From contig BMUX01000012.1 in the NCBI GenBank assembly GCA_014650415.1, forward strand, positions 1-64,000: DNA of 64,000 nt, given 5' to 3'. Of the stretch, positions 15,713 to 24,905 are shown piece after piece. A model generated the notes under the pieces. That model was not told the DNA's origin. It saw only the letters and a program-made list of their open reading frames with translations, and searched no databases. A program made the position numbers and the translations under genes. This DNA is from Streptomyces spiroverticillatus. Its GTDB lineage: Bacteria > Actinomycetota > Actinomycetes > Streptomycetales > Streptomycetaceae. Position 1 is the first letter of the stretch; the number at the start of each line of letters is the position of its first letter.

Positions 15713-17194
15713 CTAGACAGTCGGGGGCCCTTCGTGCCAGCCCCGGAGCGCCGAACCGGGGGCCCAGGTCGCGTGCGTACCGCTGGAGATCCGCTCGGGG
15801 AGCCGGATGCGGGCGAGAGGTCCGTCGGACAGGCGCGCCGCGTCGAGGACCAGGCATTCGGAGCGGTCGGCGTTCATGTCGGTGGTCAGGGTAACAAGGT
15901 AGGCGTCGTCCTCCGAGGTGCCGCCGGCGCGCGGGACGACGGTCGCCTCGCTGCCGAACACCTCGTCGCCGTACGCATAGCGCTCCTGCGCCCCGGTGAG
16001 GAGGTCGTGCTTGACGATGCCGTCCATCAGGAACCAGCCCGGCTTCTGCGTCGCCGCGTAGGTGTAGCGGTAGGGGCGGGCCGCCGTGTCCGGGTTGATC
16101 ACCCCGAACTCGGTGTAGCGCTCGCTGAGTTGCTCCTCCTTGACCCGGCCGGTGGTGAGGTTGAGCCGCCACCGCCACAGCGTGACCTGCATGCGCTCCA
16201 GCGCCAGGAAGCGGAACATCCGCTGGTACACGCCTTCGCCGCGCGGGTCGGGCGGCTCGGGGCAGCCCTGCCGGAAGCCGTCGAGGACGATCTCGTCGCC
16301 CTCCTCGTAGGCGTTGGTGAAATGCAGTACGTAGGTGGGGTCGGCCTCGAACCAGCGGATCTCGGAGCCCAGGCGCGGCAGGACGGCGAAGCGCGAGGGC
16401 AGGTCGGGGTGGAAGCGGGAGGCGTATTTGCCCTGGTCGATGAGGCGCTGGTCCCAGAAGAGCGGGAAGTCGTTGAGGATCGCGTAGTTCTCGGTGAACG
16501 CCATGTCGTGGGGGAGGCGCGGGCCGGGGAGGGGGACGTCGGTGAGGTGCTTGAGCCGGTTGTCGGGGCCGACGACGCCGTAGCGGAGGTAGGGGGCCTC
16601 GGTGGCGTACGAGAAGAAGAGGAGTTCGCCGGTGCGCTCGTCGGCCTTGGTGTGCGCGGAGACGCCCCAGTCGGGGGCCCAGGCGGATTTCCCGAGGGTC
16701 TCGAGGGTCAGCGGGTCGAGGCGGTAGAGGTCGCCGCACTGCCAGAAGCTGGACAGGGCCTGACCTGCGTGGACGACGATGTCGGTGCTGGAGGCGTCCT
16801 TCATGCGGGTGCGCGCGCCCCAGCCGTCCGCGCGCTTGGCGACGGAGGGGCGTTCGGCGATGCCCGCCCACAGGGATTCGCCCGCCTCCTGCTCGGCGAG
16901 GAAGCCGTCGGTGCGCACGAAGCGGTTGCGGTAGAAGGCTTTTCCGTCGCGGAAGCCGACGACGTGGACCATGCCGTCGCCGTCGAAGGGGTGGTAGAGC
17001 TTCGTCGCCGGGTGGACGGGGTTCTCGGTGTTGCGCAGATAGACGCCGTCGAGGTCGGCGGGTATCTCGCCGACGACCTCCAGGTCGTCGGCCTTCCACT
17101 CGGTGGTCTGCGGACGCCACGGGCCCGTGCGGTACGGGTGGTCGTCGTCGGCGGGGAGGGTCGACAGGGCGCGGCCCACGATCTCAACGTCCAT
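15713..17194 (-). CDS. Carotenoid/stilbene cleavage oxygenase
   Basis: The 493-residue protein belongs to the carotenoid cleavage dioxygenase family (RPE65-like seven-bladed propeller with four His binding Fe(II)). Family features are LDGVYLRNTENPV near residue 50, the FDGDGMVHVV strand, the histidines in WGVSAHTKAD and PHDMAFTENYAILNDFP, and the C-terminal EDDAYLVTLTTD. Such enzymes split carotenoids, apocarotenoids or lignostilbenes with O2. The start ATG at 17194 overlaps the end of the upstream thiolase gene by 11 bases, so the two are translationally coupled. The neighbourhood of two thiolases and, further on, an acyl-CoA synthetase suggests catabolism of the cleavage products, which is inference. 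No carotenoid synthesis genes are in view. Confidence 0.9.
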   Translation of the reverse strand: MDVEIVGRALSTLPADDDHPYRTGPWRPQTTEWKADDLEVVGEIPADLDGVYLRNTENPVHPATKLYHPFDGDGMVHVVGFRDGKAFYRNRFVRTDGFLAEQEAGESLWAGIAERPSVAKRADGWGARTRMKDASSTDIVVHAGQALSSFWQCGDLYRLDPLTLETLGKSAWAPDWGVSAHTKADERTGELLFFSYATEAPYLRYGVVGPDNRLKHLTDVPLPGPRLPHDMAFTENYAILNDFPLFWDQRLIDQGKYASRFHPDLPSRFAVLPRLGSEIRWFEADPTYVLHFTNAYEEGDEIVLDGFRQGCPEPPDPRGEGVYQRMFRFLALERMQVTLWRWRLNLTTGRVKEEQLSERYTEFGVINPDTAARPYRYTYAATQKPGWFLMDGIVKHDLLTGAQERYAYGDEVFGSEATVVPRAGGTSEDDAYLVTLTTDMNADRSECLVLDAARLSDGPLARIRLPERISSGTHATWAPGSALRGWHEGPPTV

Positions 17195-18419
17195 GGACGT
17201 CCTCTCCTTCTGCGGTCTCCACGACGAAGCCGACCGTGGTGGTCGTACTGCCGCCGATGTTCAGCGTGGCGAAGCGGCGGGCGCCCTCCACCTGGAACTC
17301 CCCTGCGGTGCACGCCACTTGGCGGCTCGCGTCCCACAGCATGCGTACGCCCGTCGCGCCGACCGGGTGGCCGCCGCCGATCAGGCCGCCGGAGGGGTTC
17401 ACGGGCATCCGGCCGCCGATTTCGAGGTCGCCGCTCTCCACGGCCTTCCAGCTCTCGCCGGGGGCGGTGATGCCGACGTGGTCGAGGGCCATGTACTCCG
17501 ACATGGCGAAGCAGTCGTGCGTCTCCAGGCCGTCCGTGGCGTCGATGCCCGCGATTCCGGCCCGGTCGAACGCGTCGAGCATCGCCTGCCGGACGTGCGG
17601 GAGGACGTACGGATCGTCCTTGCTGCGCTCGGTCTTGCGGGCCAGCGGGAGGCCGACGGTGCGGTGGCCCCAGCCGGCGATACGGGCCAGGGGGCGGGCG
17701 GTGCGGTTCTGTGCGAGCCAGCGGTCCGAGACCAGGACGACACCGGCCGCGCCGTCCGTCATCTGGCTGCACTCCTGGCGGCGCACCCGGCCCTCGACGC
17801 GCGGGTTCGCCTCGTCGTCGGCGGTGAAGCTGGCCCCGGTGAACTTCCAAGTACGGGTCTGGGCGAGGGGGTTGGCGCGGGCGTTGCGGAAGTTCAGCTC
17901 GGCGATCGACCGCAGGTGGGCGTCGTCGAGACCGTAGCGGCGGTCGTACTCGTCGGCCAGTTCGGCGAACATGTACGGCCACATGAAGCGGGCTTCCTGC
18001 CCCTCGTGCCCGGCCCACGCCGCCGCGCCCAGATGGTGGGCCGCCTCGTCGCCGGGAACCGTCTTCTCCAGCTCCGAGCCGAGCACCAACGCACAGTCGT
18101 AGCGCCCCGATTCGAGGTCCGCCATCGCGGAGAGCACCGCGATCGACCCCGACGCGCAGGCCGCCTCGTGCCGGGAGGCGGGCACGCCCCACAGGCCCTC
18201 CTCGACCGTGGCGGGCATGCCGCCCAACTGGCCCTGCCCGGTGAAGAGTTGGCCGAAGGCGTTGCCGACGTGGATCACGCCGACCGCCTCGGGACCGATC
18301 CCGGCCGACTCCAGGGTGCCGTGGACCGTCTCGCGTACGAGATCGGAGAAGTCCAGGCCCGCGCGGCTGAAGTTCCGTGCGAAATCGGTCTGATGGCCGC
18401 CCAGTACCCACGTACTCAT
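17184..18419 (-). CDS. SCP-x-type thiolase / acetyl-CoA acyltransferase
   Basis: This 411-residue thiolase is of the sterol-carrier-protein-x or lipid-transfer kind rather than the classical FadA kind. The nucleophilic Cys lies in HEAACASGSIAVLSAM, a His in ETHDCFAMSEYMALDHVG, and the C-terminal His in LIGGGHPVGATGVRM. The family lacks the classical CxG third loop, and here the corresponding region reads NIGGSTTTTVG. It should cleave 3-oxoacyl-CoA with CoA, often for branched or cyclic acyl chains. It is the first gene of the minus-strand unit with the carotenoid oxygenase and HxlR gene. Its promoter region contains the 20-bp element described at 18508-18527. Confidence 0.88.
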   Translation of the reverse strand: MSTWVLGGHQTDFARNFSRAGLDFSDLVRETVHGTLESAGIGPEAVGVIHVGNAFGQLFTGQGQLGGMPATVEEGLWGVPASRHEAACASGSIAVLSAMADLESGRYDCALVLGSELEKTVPGDEAAHHLGAAAWAGHEGQEARFMWPYMFAELADEYDRRYGLDDAHLRSIAELNFRNARANPLAQTRTWKFTGASFTADDEANPRVEGRVRRQECSQMTDGAAGVVLVSDRWLAQNRTARPLARIAGWGHRTVGLPLARKTERSKDDPYVLPHVRQAMLDAFDRAGIAGIDATDGLETHDCFAMSEYMALDHVGITAPGESWKAVESGDLEIGGRMPVNPSGGLIGGGHPVGATGVRMLWDASRQVACTAGEFQVEGARRFATLNIGGSTTTTVGFVVETAEGEDVHGR

Positions 18420-18507
18420 CCAGCACCTCCGCTGCGATCGGCTCGCGCCTGCCGTGATGTCCGTCGCGACGTCTGCCGCGATGCCTGTGAAGCCGGCATC
18501 CGTGATG

Positions 18508-18527
18508 CTACAACTAACAGAGTTACT
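18508..18527. promoter_or_regulatory. Operator-like element shared with the LLM gene promoter
   Basis: The element CTACAACTAACAGAGTTACT lies between the divergent thiolase genes and matches 17 of 20 positions of 24909-24928. Its core TAAC-AGA-GTTA is a perfect dyad. On the minus strand TAGCAT, a -10-like hexamer, sits at the same place as TAGTTT in the other copy. A common TetR-type repressor of lipid catabolism is plausible but unproven. Confidence 0.5.
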
Positions 18528-18547
18528 CGGTGAAGGGAAGCGCGCTC

Positions 18548-19726
18548 ATGGCCGACGTCTACGTCCTCGACTACGTCCGTACGCCCCGGGGCAAGGGCTC
18601 CGCGCGGGGAGCCCTGCACGGCACCTCCCCGGTGGAGCTGGTGGTCGCGCTCCAACGCGCCCTGGTGGAAAGGGGTTTGGCGGCGGGCGAGGTGGAGGAC
18701 GTGATGATCGGCACCGCCTCCCAGGTGGACGAACAGGGCGCCAACCTCGCCCGCACCGCCACCCTCCTCGCGGGCTGGGGGCACGGGGTCCCCGGCGGCA
18801 CGATCAACCGCTTCTGCGCCTCCGGCATCGACGCCGTGGCGCAGACCGCCGCCCGTCTGAAGTCGGGGGACCTCGGGCGGCTGGCGGTGGCCGGGGGAGT
18901 GGAGTCGACCTCGCGGGTGCCGATGTTCAGCGACCGGGGGCCGCTGTTCTGCGACCCCGCCACGGTGAAGGCGATCGGCTCCGTGCACATGGGCATCGCC
19001 GCCGACCTCAACGCCACCCTGGAGGGTTTTGCGCGGGAGGAGTTGGACGCGTACGGGCTGGAGACGCAGACCAAGGCGGCGGCCGCGCGCGCCGAAGGGC
19101 GCTCGGCGCGCAGCCTCGTCCCTGTGGCGGGCCTGGACCACGACGAACTCGTCCGCCCACAGACCACGGCCGACTCCCTCGCCGCCCTGGAACCCGCCTT
19201 CGCGGAACTCGGCACGCAGGGGCAGGACGCTCTCGCCCTGGCCGCGCACCCGGAGGCGGGAAACATCAACCACCTGCACACCGTGGGCACTTCACCGGCA
19301 CTGGCCGACGGGGCGGCACTGCTGGTACTGGGCACGGAGGCGTCGGAACGTCGCCCCCGGGCCCGTGTCGTCGCCTCCGCCACCGCGAGCACCGACCCGG
19401 TCATCATGCTCACCGCAGGGCAGACGGCCGTCGAGCGGGTGCTCGCCAAGGCCGGGCTGACCCCGGCGGACGTCGACGTCTTCCAGTTCGCGGAAGCCTT
19501 CGCCGCGCTGTGCCTGCGGCTGCGGCGGGACCTGGGCGTCGGTCCCGACCGGCTCAACCCCGGCGGCGGCACCATCGCCACCGGGCACGCCTTCGGGGCC
19601 ACCGGCGCGATCATGGTCGGCGAGTGCGTGGAGGAACTCGAGCGCACCGGCGGACGGTACGGGGTCGCTTCGGTGAGCGGAGCGGCCGGACTGGGCGTGG
19701 CGGTGCTCGTGGAACGTATCGGATGA
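18548..19726 (+). CDS. Classical-type thiolase lacking the third catalytic cysteine
   Basis: The 392-residue protein follows the FadA/acetyl-CoA acyltransferase layout: IDAV-type N-terminal Cys in NRFCASGIDAV (near residue 90), FAEAFAALCLRL instead of NEAFA, and the His loop GGGTIATGHAFGATGA. At the position of the usual C-terminal CxGxGxG cysteine the sequence reads ASVSGAAGLG, so Ser replaces the Cys that normally acts as the acid/base. Activity may be altered or the enzyme may favour another acyl chemistry. The ATG at 18548 is 7 bases after GAAGGGAAG. It is divergent from the SCP-x-type thiolase and shares the operator-like element, so the two are probably induced together. Confidence 0.87.
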   Translation: MADVYVLDYVRTPRGKGSARGALHGTSPVELVVALQRALVERGLAAGEVEDVMIGTASQVDEQGANLARTATLLAGWGHGVPGGTINRFCASGIDAVAQTAARLKSGDLGRLAVAGGVESTSRVPMFSDRGPLFCDPATVKAIGSVHMGIAADLNATLEGFAREELDAYGLETQTKAAAARAEGRSARSLVPVAGLDHDELVRPQTTADSLAALEPAFAELGTQGQDALALAAHPEAGNINHLHTVGTSPALADGAALLVLGTEASERRPRARVVASATASTDPVIMLTAGQTAVERVLAKAGLTPADVDVFQFAEAFAALCLRLRRDLGVGPDRLNPGGGTIATGHAFGATGAIMVGECVEELERTGGRYGVASVSGAAGLGVAVLVERIG

Positions 19727-19813
19727 GGGTGAGTGACGTGTGACGTGAGGGTTTGCTGAGCCCAGAGCGAATTCCCTGGTGCGTGCACGGAAGTGCGGGT
19801 AAGGATGACGGGC

Positions 19814-21841
19814 ATGTCTGCAACATCCAGCGGCAAAACCGCATTTCACGACTTGTCCGCCTTCTTCGCCACCCCGCGTGTGGGCGCGCTCGCGCTCTCG
19901 CCGGACGGTACCCGGCTCGTCGCCGCCGTGCAGTCCCTGAACGCGGAGGGCACCGCGTACGTCTCCGGGCTCTGGGACATCGACCCGGCCGGCGTGCGCG
20001 AACCGCTGCGCCTGACCCGGTCCGTCAAGGGCGAGTCGGCCCCGAAGTTCGCCGCCGACGGCACCCTCCACTTCCTCTCCGGCCGCGAGAACACCGACGC
20101 CGCCGCCGAGAAGGGCGAGGGCAAGGACGGCGCGACGCTGTGGGCGCTGCCCGAGCGCGGCGAGGCCCGCAGGGTCGCCCGCCACCCGGGCGGCATCAGC
20201 GGCTTCGCCCTCGCGGCCCGTACCGACGCGCTCGTGTACTCCGGCAGCCTGCTGCCCGGCGCGGCCGACGCGGAGGCGCACGCCAAGCTGACCAAGGACC
20301 GCGAGGACGCCAAGGTCACCGCCATCCTCTACGAGGGCGGGCCCACCCGGTTCTGGGACCACGACCTGGGCCCCGGCGAGCTGCACGCCTTCGTGCGCGG
20401 CCTCGCCGAGGACGCCACTGCGGTGGACGCGGGCGGGCAGGGCGCCGTGGACGAGGGCGGCGTCGCGCTGTCGCCGGACGGCACGCGGGTGGCGTACGGG
20501 CGTTTCGTGAGCGGCCGGGTCCCGAGTGAGAACCGCGACACCGTCGTGATCGCGGACGCCGCCACCGGCGAGGAACTGCGCGTCGTGGACACGCTCGGCT
20601 TCGGGTACGGCAGTGCGGTGTTCACGGGCGACGGCACGGCCGTGGTGCTGGAGCGGCTCCTGGAGGAAACGTACGAGGCGCCGTACGACATGACGCTCGT
20701 CCGTGTCGACCTGGCGACCGGTGAGGAGACCGACCTTCTGCCCGGCTTCGACAACTGGCCCGGCGGCGTCGCCGTGTCGCCGGTCGAGGGCGACGGCACG
20801 CTGTGGTTCACCGCCGACGAGCTGGGCCACCACCCCGTCTTCCGGCGCGACGCCGATGGCACGGTCACCCGGCTGACGGCCTCCGGGGCGTACGGCTCGC
20901 TCCAGGTGTCCCCGGACGGGACGACGCTGTACGCGCTGCGGACGAACATCGACGAGGCGCCGGTGCCGGTGCGGCTCGCGGCGGCGGGGGAGGATCAGAC
21001 CCCGGTCGCGCTGAAGGCTCCGGGCACGCTGCCCGAACTGCCGGGCACGCTCACCGAGGTCGAGGCCGTCGGCGACGACGGCTTCCCGCTGCGGGCGTGG
21101 CTCGCGGTGCCGGAGGGCGCGTCGGCGGACGCGCCGGCCCCGCTGCTGGTGTTCGTGCACGGCGGACCGCAGTCCTCGTGGAACGCCTGGACGTGGCGCT
21201 GGAACCCGTGGCCGTTCGTGGCGCGCGGCTACGCGGTGCTGTATCCGGACCCGGCACTGTCCACCGGGTACGGGCAGAAGATGCACGAGCGAGGCTGGGG
21301 CCAGTGGGGCGGGCAGCCCTACCGCGACCTGATGGCGCTCACCGACGCGACGGAGGCGCGCGAGGACATCGACGAGACGCGCACCGGGCTCGCGGGCGGG
21401 TCGTACGGCGGGTACATGGCGAACCGGGTGGCGACCAGCACCGACCGGTTCAAGGGGATCATGTCCCACGCCGGGATCTGGGACACGGCGGCCTTCCAGA
21501 ACGACAGCGACGGGTCCTGGTTCTTCCGCAGGATCTTCGGCCACTCGGAGACGCAGCCGGAGCGGCACGTGGCGAATTCGCCGGTGCTCGGGGCTTCGCG
21601 GATCACGACGCCGATGCTGGTGATTCACGGGGCGCTGGACTACCGGGTGCCGGTGGGGCAGGGGATGGCCCTGTTCCAGGACCTCCAGAGGTTCGAGGTG
21701 CCGGCGCGGTTCCTGTACTTCCCGGACGAGAACCACTGGGTGCTGAAGCCGAATCATTCGGTGGTCTGGTACGAGACGGTGCTCAACTTCTTCGACGAGA
21801 GGGTGAAGGGGGAGGAGTGGGTGCGGCCGGGGTTGCTTTAG
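19814..21841 (+). CDS. S9 family serine peptidase (acylaminoacyl/prolyl oligopeptidase type)
   Basis: The 675-residue cytoplasmic peptidase has an N-terminal beta-propeller (about 15-400) built of WD-like blades such as LALSPDGTRLVAAV and VALSPDGTRVAYG, and a C-terminal alpha/beta hydrolase. The nucleophile is the Ser of GGSYGGYMAN, the oxyanion strand is FVHGGPQSSW, the acid lies in ALDYRVPV and the His in DENHWVLKP. It should cut short peptides from the N-terminus or after specific residues. The ATG at 19814 has AAGGA 8 bases upstream; two earlier in-frame starts have none. No signal peptide. It is followed by a strong hairpin at 21968-22010. Confidence 0.93.
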   Translation: MSATSSGKTAFHDLSAFFATPRVGALALSPDGTRLVAAVQSLNAEGTAYVSGLWDIDPAGVREPLRLTRSVKGESAPKFAADGTLHFLSGRENTDAAAEKGEGKDGATLWALPERGEARRVARHPGGISGFALAARTDALVYSGSLLPGAADAEAHAKLTKDREDAKVTAILYEGGPTRFWDHDLGPGELHAFVRGLAEDATAVDAGGQGAVDEGGVALSPDGTRVAYGRFVSGRVPSENRDTVVIADAATGEELRVVDTLGFGYGSAVFTGDGTAVVLERLLEETYEAPYDMTLVRVDLATGEETDLLPGFDNWPGGVAVSPVEGDGTLWFTADELGHHPVFRRDADGTVTRLTASGAYGSLQVSPDGTTLYALRTNIDEAPVPVRLAAAGEDQTPVALKAPGTLPELPGTLTEVEAVGDDGFPLRAWLAVPEGASADAPAPLLVFVHGGPQSSWNAWTWRWNPWPFVARGYAVLYPDPALSTGYGQKMHERGWGQWGGQPYRDLMALTDATEAREDIDETRTGLAGGSYGGYMANRVATSTDRFKGIMSHAGIWDTAAFQNDSDGSWFFRRIFGHSETQPERHVANSPVLGASRITTPMLVIHGALDYRVPVGQGMALFQDLQRFEVPARFLYFPDENHWVLKPNHSVVWYETVLNFFDERVKGEEWVRPGLL

Positions 21842-21967
21842 TTTCTGTGCGGGGTGGTGGGGGGTTGCTGTTCGGGCCGGGGGCTCTGCCCCCGGACCCC
21901 CGGGTTTCGCCCCGGTCCCGCCCCTTTCCCTGAAGCGCTCGCCGCGCGGCTTGTTGTTTGGTTGCTC

Positions 21968-22010
21968 GCGCAGTTCCCCGCGCCCCTGAAAGGGGCGCGG
22001 GGAACTGCGC
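21968..22010. terminator. 20-bp perfect hairpin, common Streptomyces intergenic type
   Basis: Arms 21968-21987 and 21991-22010 pair without mismatch around GAA. It is about 125 bases after the S9 peptidase stop. A half copy of the same hairpin occurs at 31593-31610, so it belongs to a dispersed intergenic repeat. Confidence 0.85.
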
Positions 22011-22096
22011 AAGACCTCAGCCACGATGCCCCCGCGGGTTTAGGTGAAGGGGTGGGGCTGGGGCGAAATCCGCCCCGGCACCGGGTGCCGATGCCC
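22011..22096. repeat. Dispersed intergenic repeat, copy A
   Basis: From about 22028 the sequence CCCCGCGGGTTTAGGTGAAG and the following GGGGCTGGGGCGAAA are nearly identical to copy B at 31653-31715, continuing to GCACCGGGTGCCGA. Both copies follow the GCGCGGGGAACTGCGC half-hairpin. No coding function is seen; such elements recur in Streptomyces intergenic regions. Confidence 0.75.
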
Positions 22097-22113
22097 CACC
22101 CCGCACCGCGCCC

Positions 22114-23826
22114 TCACCCCCCAAGCCCCTCCCGCAGGTCCCGCTTCAGCACCTTGCCCACCGGATTCCGCGGCAGCGCATCCCGCAGCACCAGCCGCTC
22201 CGGCAACTTGTACGTCGCGATGCGCAGCCCCTGCAAGTACGCGACCAGTTCCGGCAGGGCCACGGAAGCCCCCTGCGCCGGAACCACCACCGCACACACC
22301 CTCTCCCCGAGCACCTCGTCCGGGTAGCCGACCACCGCCACCTCCGCCACCGACGGATGCCCCGCCAGCAACTGCTCCAGCTCCGCCGGAGCGATGTTCA
22401 TCCCGCCCCGGATGACCAGATCCTTCGCCCGGTCCACGTACCGCAGAAACTCCCCCTCCTCGCCCGCGATCTCGAAGACGTCCCCGGTGCGCAAATAGCC
22501 GAACTCGTCGAAGGGGCAAGGAAGCTGAGACCCATTCAGATACCCCGCGAAGACCTGCGGGCTCTTGATGCGGAGTTCCCCCGGCACCCCCGGCTCCTCG
22601 ATGTCCTCGCCCGTCTCCCGGTCCACGATCCGCAGCTGCGTCCACGACGCGGCCAGCGTCGACCACCGCTCGGCCGGGCCGTGCCCGTACCGGGGGAAGT
22701 AGCGGGCCCGCTGCTCCGGGTCCGGGACGTCGTAGGGGTCGGTGAGCATGCCCGTGCCCTCGTTGGAGCCGAAGAAGTTGATCACCCCGATGCCGTGCCG
22801 CTCCTGCCAGCCCCGCACCATCGCCACCGACAGTGGTGCGGACCCCGAGCCGATCCGGGTCAGGGAGGACAGGTCCGTGAGGGCCATCAGGTCCTCGCGG
22901 GCCAGCAGCATCGTCAGCAGTGCGGGCGGTGCCACCGTGTAGGTCACCCGCTCCCGCGCGATCTGCTTCAGGAAGACGGGCAGGTCGAAGGGGTGGTGCT
23001 GGACGAGCACGCACCCGACCCGCAGCCAGGGCAGGAACAGCCCTGCGAAACCTGCCATGTTGACCATCGGGAAGGGGTTCAGCAGCACGTCGTCCGCCGT
23101 CATGCGCGGTGCCTCCGCGCAGGTGCGCGCGATGGCCAGCCAGTCGTTGTGGCAGCGCGGCACCCCCTTCGGGGTGCTCTCCGTGCCGGACGTCCAGCAG
23201 ATCGTCATGCAGTCGTTCGCGTCGACGGGGTGCTTCTCCGTGTACGCCGCCACCTCCGCCGCGTCGTACGGGAGCGCCAGTTCGGCGGCGAGGGAGACCA
23301 CGCCCTCGGGGAGGTCCTCGCCGTACGCGAAAACCAGCCGCAGGGACGGGAGTTGCGAGCTGATGCCCGTCACCTCCGCCGCCACCCGGCGCTCCCCGAT
23401 CCGCCCCGCCGTCAGGAACCCGTCGAACTCCGCCAGAGCGCCCAGCTGCACCGTCTCGTGCTCCCGGTACTGAACCGGCAGCGGCGACACGATCACCCCG
23501 ATGCGCCAGCACGCCAGGTAGACGCAGACCTGCTCCACCGTGTTCGGCAACTGCACGCCCAGCACGTCGCCCTGGCCCAGGCCGTGCCGCAGCAGCAGGG
23601 CCGCCAGGCGGTCCGCCTCGCCGTCCACCTCGGCCCAACTCAGGCGCTGCACGGGGGAGTCCATCAGGTCGGCCTTGTTCAGCGGGTCGACCAGGGCCAG
23701 GCGGTCCGGGTTTTCCCGCACCCTCACCCGCAGCAGCGCGTCCGTCGTCCCGCCCTCCCACCAGCCCGCCGCCGTGTACTCCGCCACCCGCTCCGGCGGA
23801 TGCAGCTTCCGTGCCCCGACCCCCAT
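22114..23826 (-). CDS. AMP-dependent acyl-CoA synthetase (cyclic/fatty acid type)
   Basis: This 570-residue adenylate-forming enzyme activates a carboxylic acid with ATP and CoA. Motif A3 is TICWTSGTESTPKGVP (about 220-235), A5 is INFFGSNEGTGM, A7 GYLRTGDVFEI, A8 YVDRAKDLVIRGGMNI, and the A10 lysine is in PRNPVGKVLKRDLRE. The sequence is closest in feel to cyclohexanecarboxylate or medium-chain CoA ligases. It lies 88 bases downstream of the LLM oxidoreductase on the same strand and is likely in its operon, under the shared 20-bp element. The ATG at 23826 gives a complete N-terminal domain. Substrate unknown. Confidence 0.9.
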   Translation of the reverse strand: MGVGARKLHPPERVAEYTAAGWWEGGTTDALLRVRVRENPDRLALVDPLNKADLMDSPVQRLSWAEVDGEADRLAALLLRHGLGQGDVLGVQLPNTVEQVCVYLACWRIGVIVSPLPVQYREHETVQLGALAEFDGFLTAGRIGERRVAAEVTGISSQLPSLRLVFAYGEDLPEGVVSLAAELALPYDAAEVAAYTEKHPVDANDCMTICWTSGTESTPKGVPRCHNDWLAIARTCAEAPRMTADDVLLNPFPMVNMAGFAGLFLPWLRVGCVLVQHHPFDLPVFLKQIARERVTYTVAPPALLTMLLAREDLMALTDLSSLTRIGSGSAPLSVAMVRGWQERHGIGVINFFGSNEGTGMLTDPYDVPDPEQRARYFPRYGHGPAERWSTLAASWTQLRIVDRETGEDIEEPGVPGELRIKSPQVFAGYLNGSQLPCPFDEFGYLRTGDVFEIAGEEGEFLRYVDRAKDLVIRGGMNIAPAELEQLLAGHPSVAEVAVVGYPDEVLGERVCAVVVPAQGASVALPELVAYLQGLRIATYKLPERLVLRDALPRNPVGKVLKRDLREGLGG

Positions 23827-23914
23827 GTGCCGTCTCCCTCTGCGCCGTTGGAAAGAGGTGCCGTGAAACTCCCCGTGTGGGGTGAGGAGTTGAATCGTGT
23901 GGGGGGACGGTCTG

Positions 23915-24898
23915 CTACTGCGGGCTGAGTACGGTCAGCGTCCGCTCCCCGCAGGGGTCGGCCTCCGTGCTCGACGGTACGAGCGCCACCTCGTCCACCC
24001 CCGCCGCCGCGTACTCGGCCAGCCGGGCCCGGATCGCCTCCGTGCCCCCGACCAGGCCCACCGCCGAAGTGATCTCCGGCGGCACCGCCGCCAGCAGCTC
24101 CTTCGGGTGCGGCCGGGTGCGCGCGTACGCCACCACCTCGCCGAAGCCCGCCGCCTCGAACATCGCGTCGTAGCCGGGTGCCGCCAAGTAGCCGACCACA
24201 CCGCGCCGCAACTGCTCCACCGCCTCCGGCGACGGGTCCACCGCCGCCGTCACCCACGCCGCCACGCTGGGCGGCGTGCGGCCGAACTCCGCAGCAGCCG
24301 TGCGGAGTTGACGTACGAGATCGGCTGCCGATGTCGGGGTGAGCAGGTTCAGGACCATCCGGTCGGCGTGGGCCGCCGCCGTGCGGACCGCCTGCGGGCC
24401 GAACGCAGCAACGGTGAGAGAGGACTTGGGGGCGGGCAGGCGCAGGCGGTAGCCGCGGGTGCGGGCCAGCGTGCCGTCCGTCGTCGTGCGCTCGCCGTCG
24501 AGCAGTGGGCGCAACGCCTGTGCCGACTCGCGCAGGGCCGTGCCGGTGCGGCGGTGGTCGCGGCCGTGCCAGTCGCGTACCACCACGGGGCTCGAACTCC
24601 CGATGGCCACGGAGACGTGTCGTCCCGTCAGGTCCGCGACCGACGCCACGCCCCGGGCGATCGTCATCGGGTCGCGCACCCCCACGGCGAGCGGGCCCAG
24701 CGTGAGCGGGATGCGCGTGGTGCGCGACGCGACGGCCGTGGCGAGCGAGAAGACGTCGTACGTCGCCATCTCGCCCAACCACAGCCCCGCGTAGCCGAGT
24801 TGGTCCGCCAGGGCCGCGGTGGTCAGCGCCTCCTGCGGCGGGCGGTCCTGCCAATAGCCCGGCGACACGGAGAGTTCGAGGTTCCCGGAGAGCTCCAC
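23915..24898 (-). CDS. LLM class F420-dependent oxidoreductase
   Basis: The 327-residue protein is a luciferase-like monooxygenase-fold enzyme. It shows the LADQLGYAGLWLGEMATYDVF strand-1/2 region, TRIPLTLGPLAVGVRDPMTIARG, and VSVAIGSSSPVVV, patterns of the actinobacterial F420 subgroup. A member of this family usually oxidises or reduces an organic substrate with coenzyme F420. The GTG at 24898 has no Shine-Dalgarno site; instead TAGTTT ends 7 bases upstream, so the message may be leaderless. It is the promoter-proximal gene of the pair with the acyl-CoA synthetase. Its role in lipid or terpenoid breakdown is inferred from context. Confidence 0.85.
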   Translation of the reverse strand: MELSGNLELSVSPGYWQDRPPQEALTTAALADQLGYAGLWLGEMATYDVFSLATAVASRTTRIPLTLGPLAVGVRDPMTIARGVASVADLTGRHVSVAIGSSSPVVVRDWHGRDHRRTGTALRESAQALRPLLDGERTTTDGTLARTRGYRLRLPAPKSSLTVAAFGPQAVRTAAAHADRMVLNLLTPTSAADLVRQLRTAAAEFGRTPPSVAAWVTAAVDPSPEAVEQLRRGVVGYLAAPGYDAMFEAAGFGEVVAYARTRPHPKELLAAVPPEITSAVGLVGGTEAIRARLAEYAAAGVDEVALVPSSTEADPCGERTLTVLSPQ

Positions 24899-24905
24899 AC
24901 GCCGG

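Noticed and set aside
14489..17194. The orphan peptide as precursor of a modified-peptide cluster with neighbouring genes
   Set aside because: Neighbours are an HxlR regulator, a carotenoid oxygenase and a beta-helix protein; none is a known peptide-modifying enzyme, protease or exporter.
22044..22415. Plus-strand frame starting inside the intergenic repeat at 22044
   Set aside because: Begins in a dispersed repeat, composition is Pro/Ala/Arg low complexity, and it overlaps the acyl-CoA synthetase gene.
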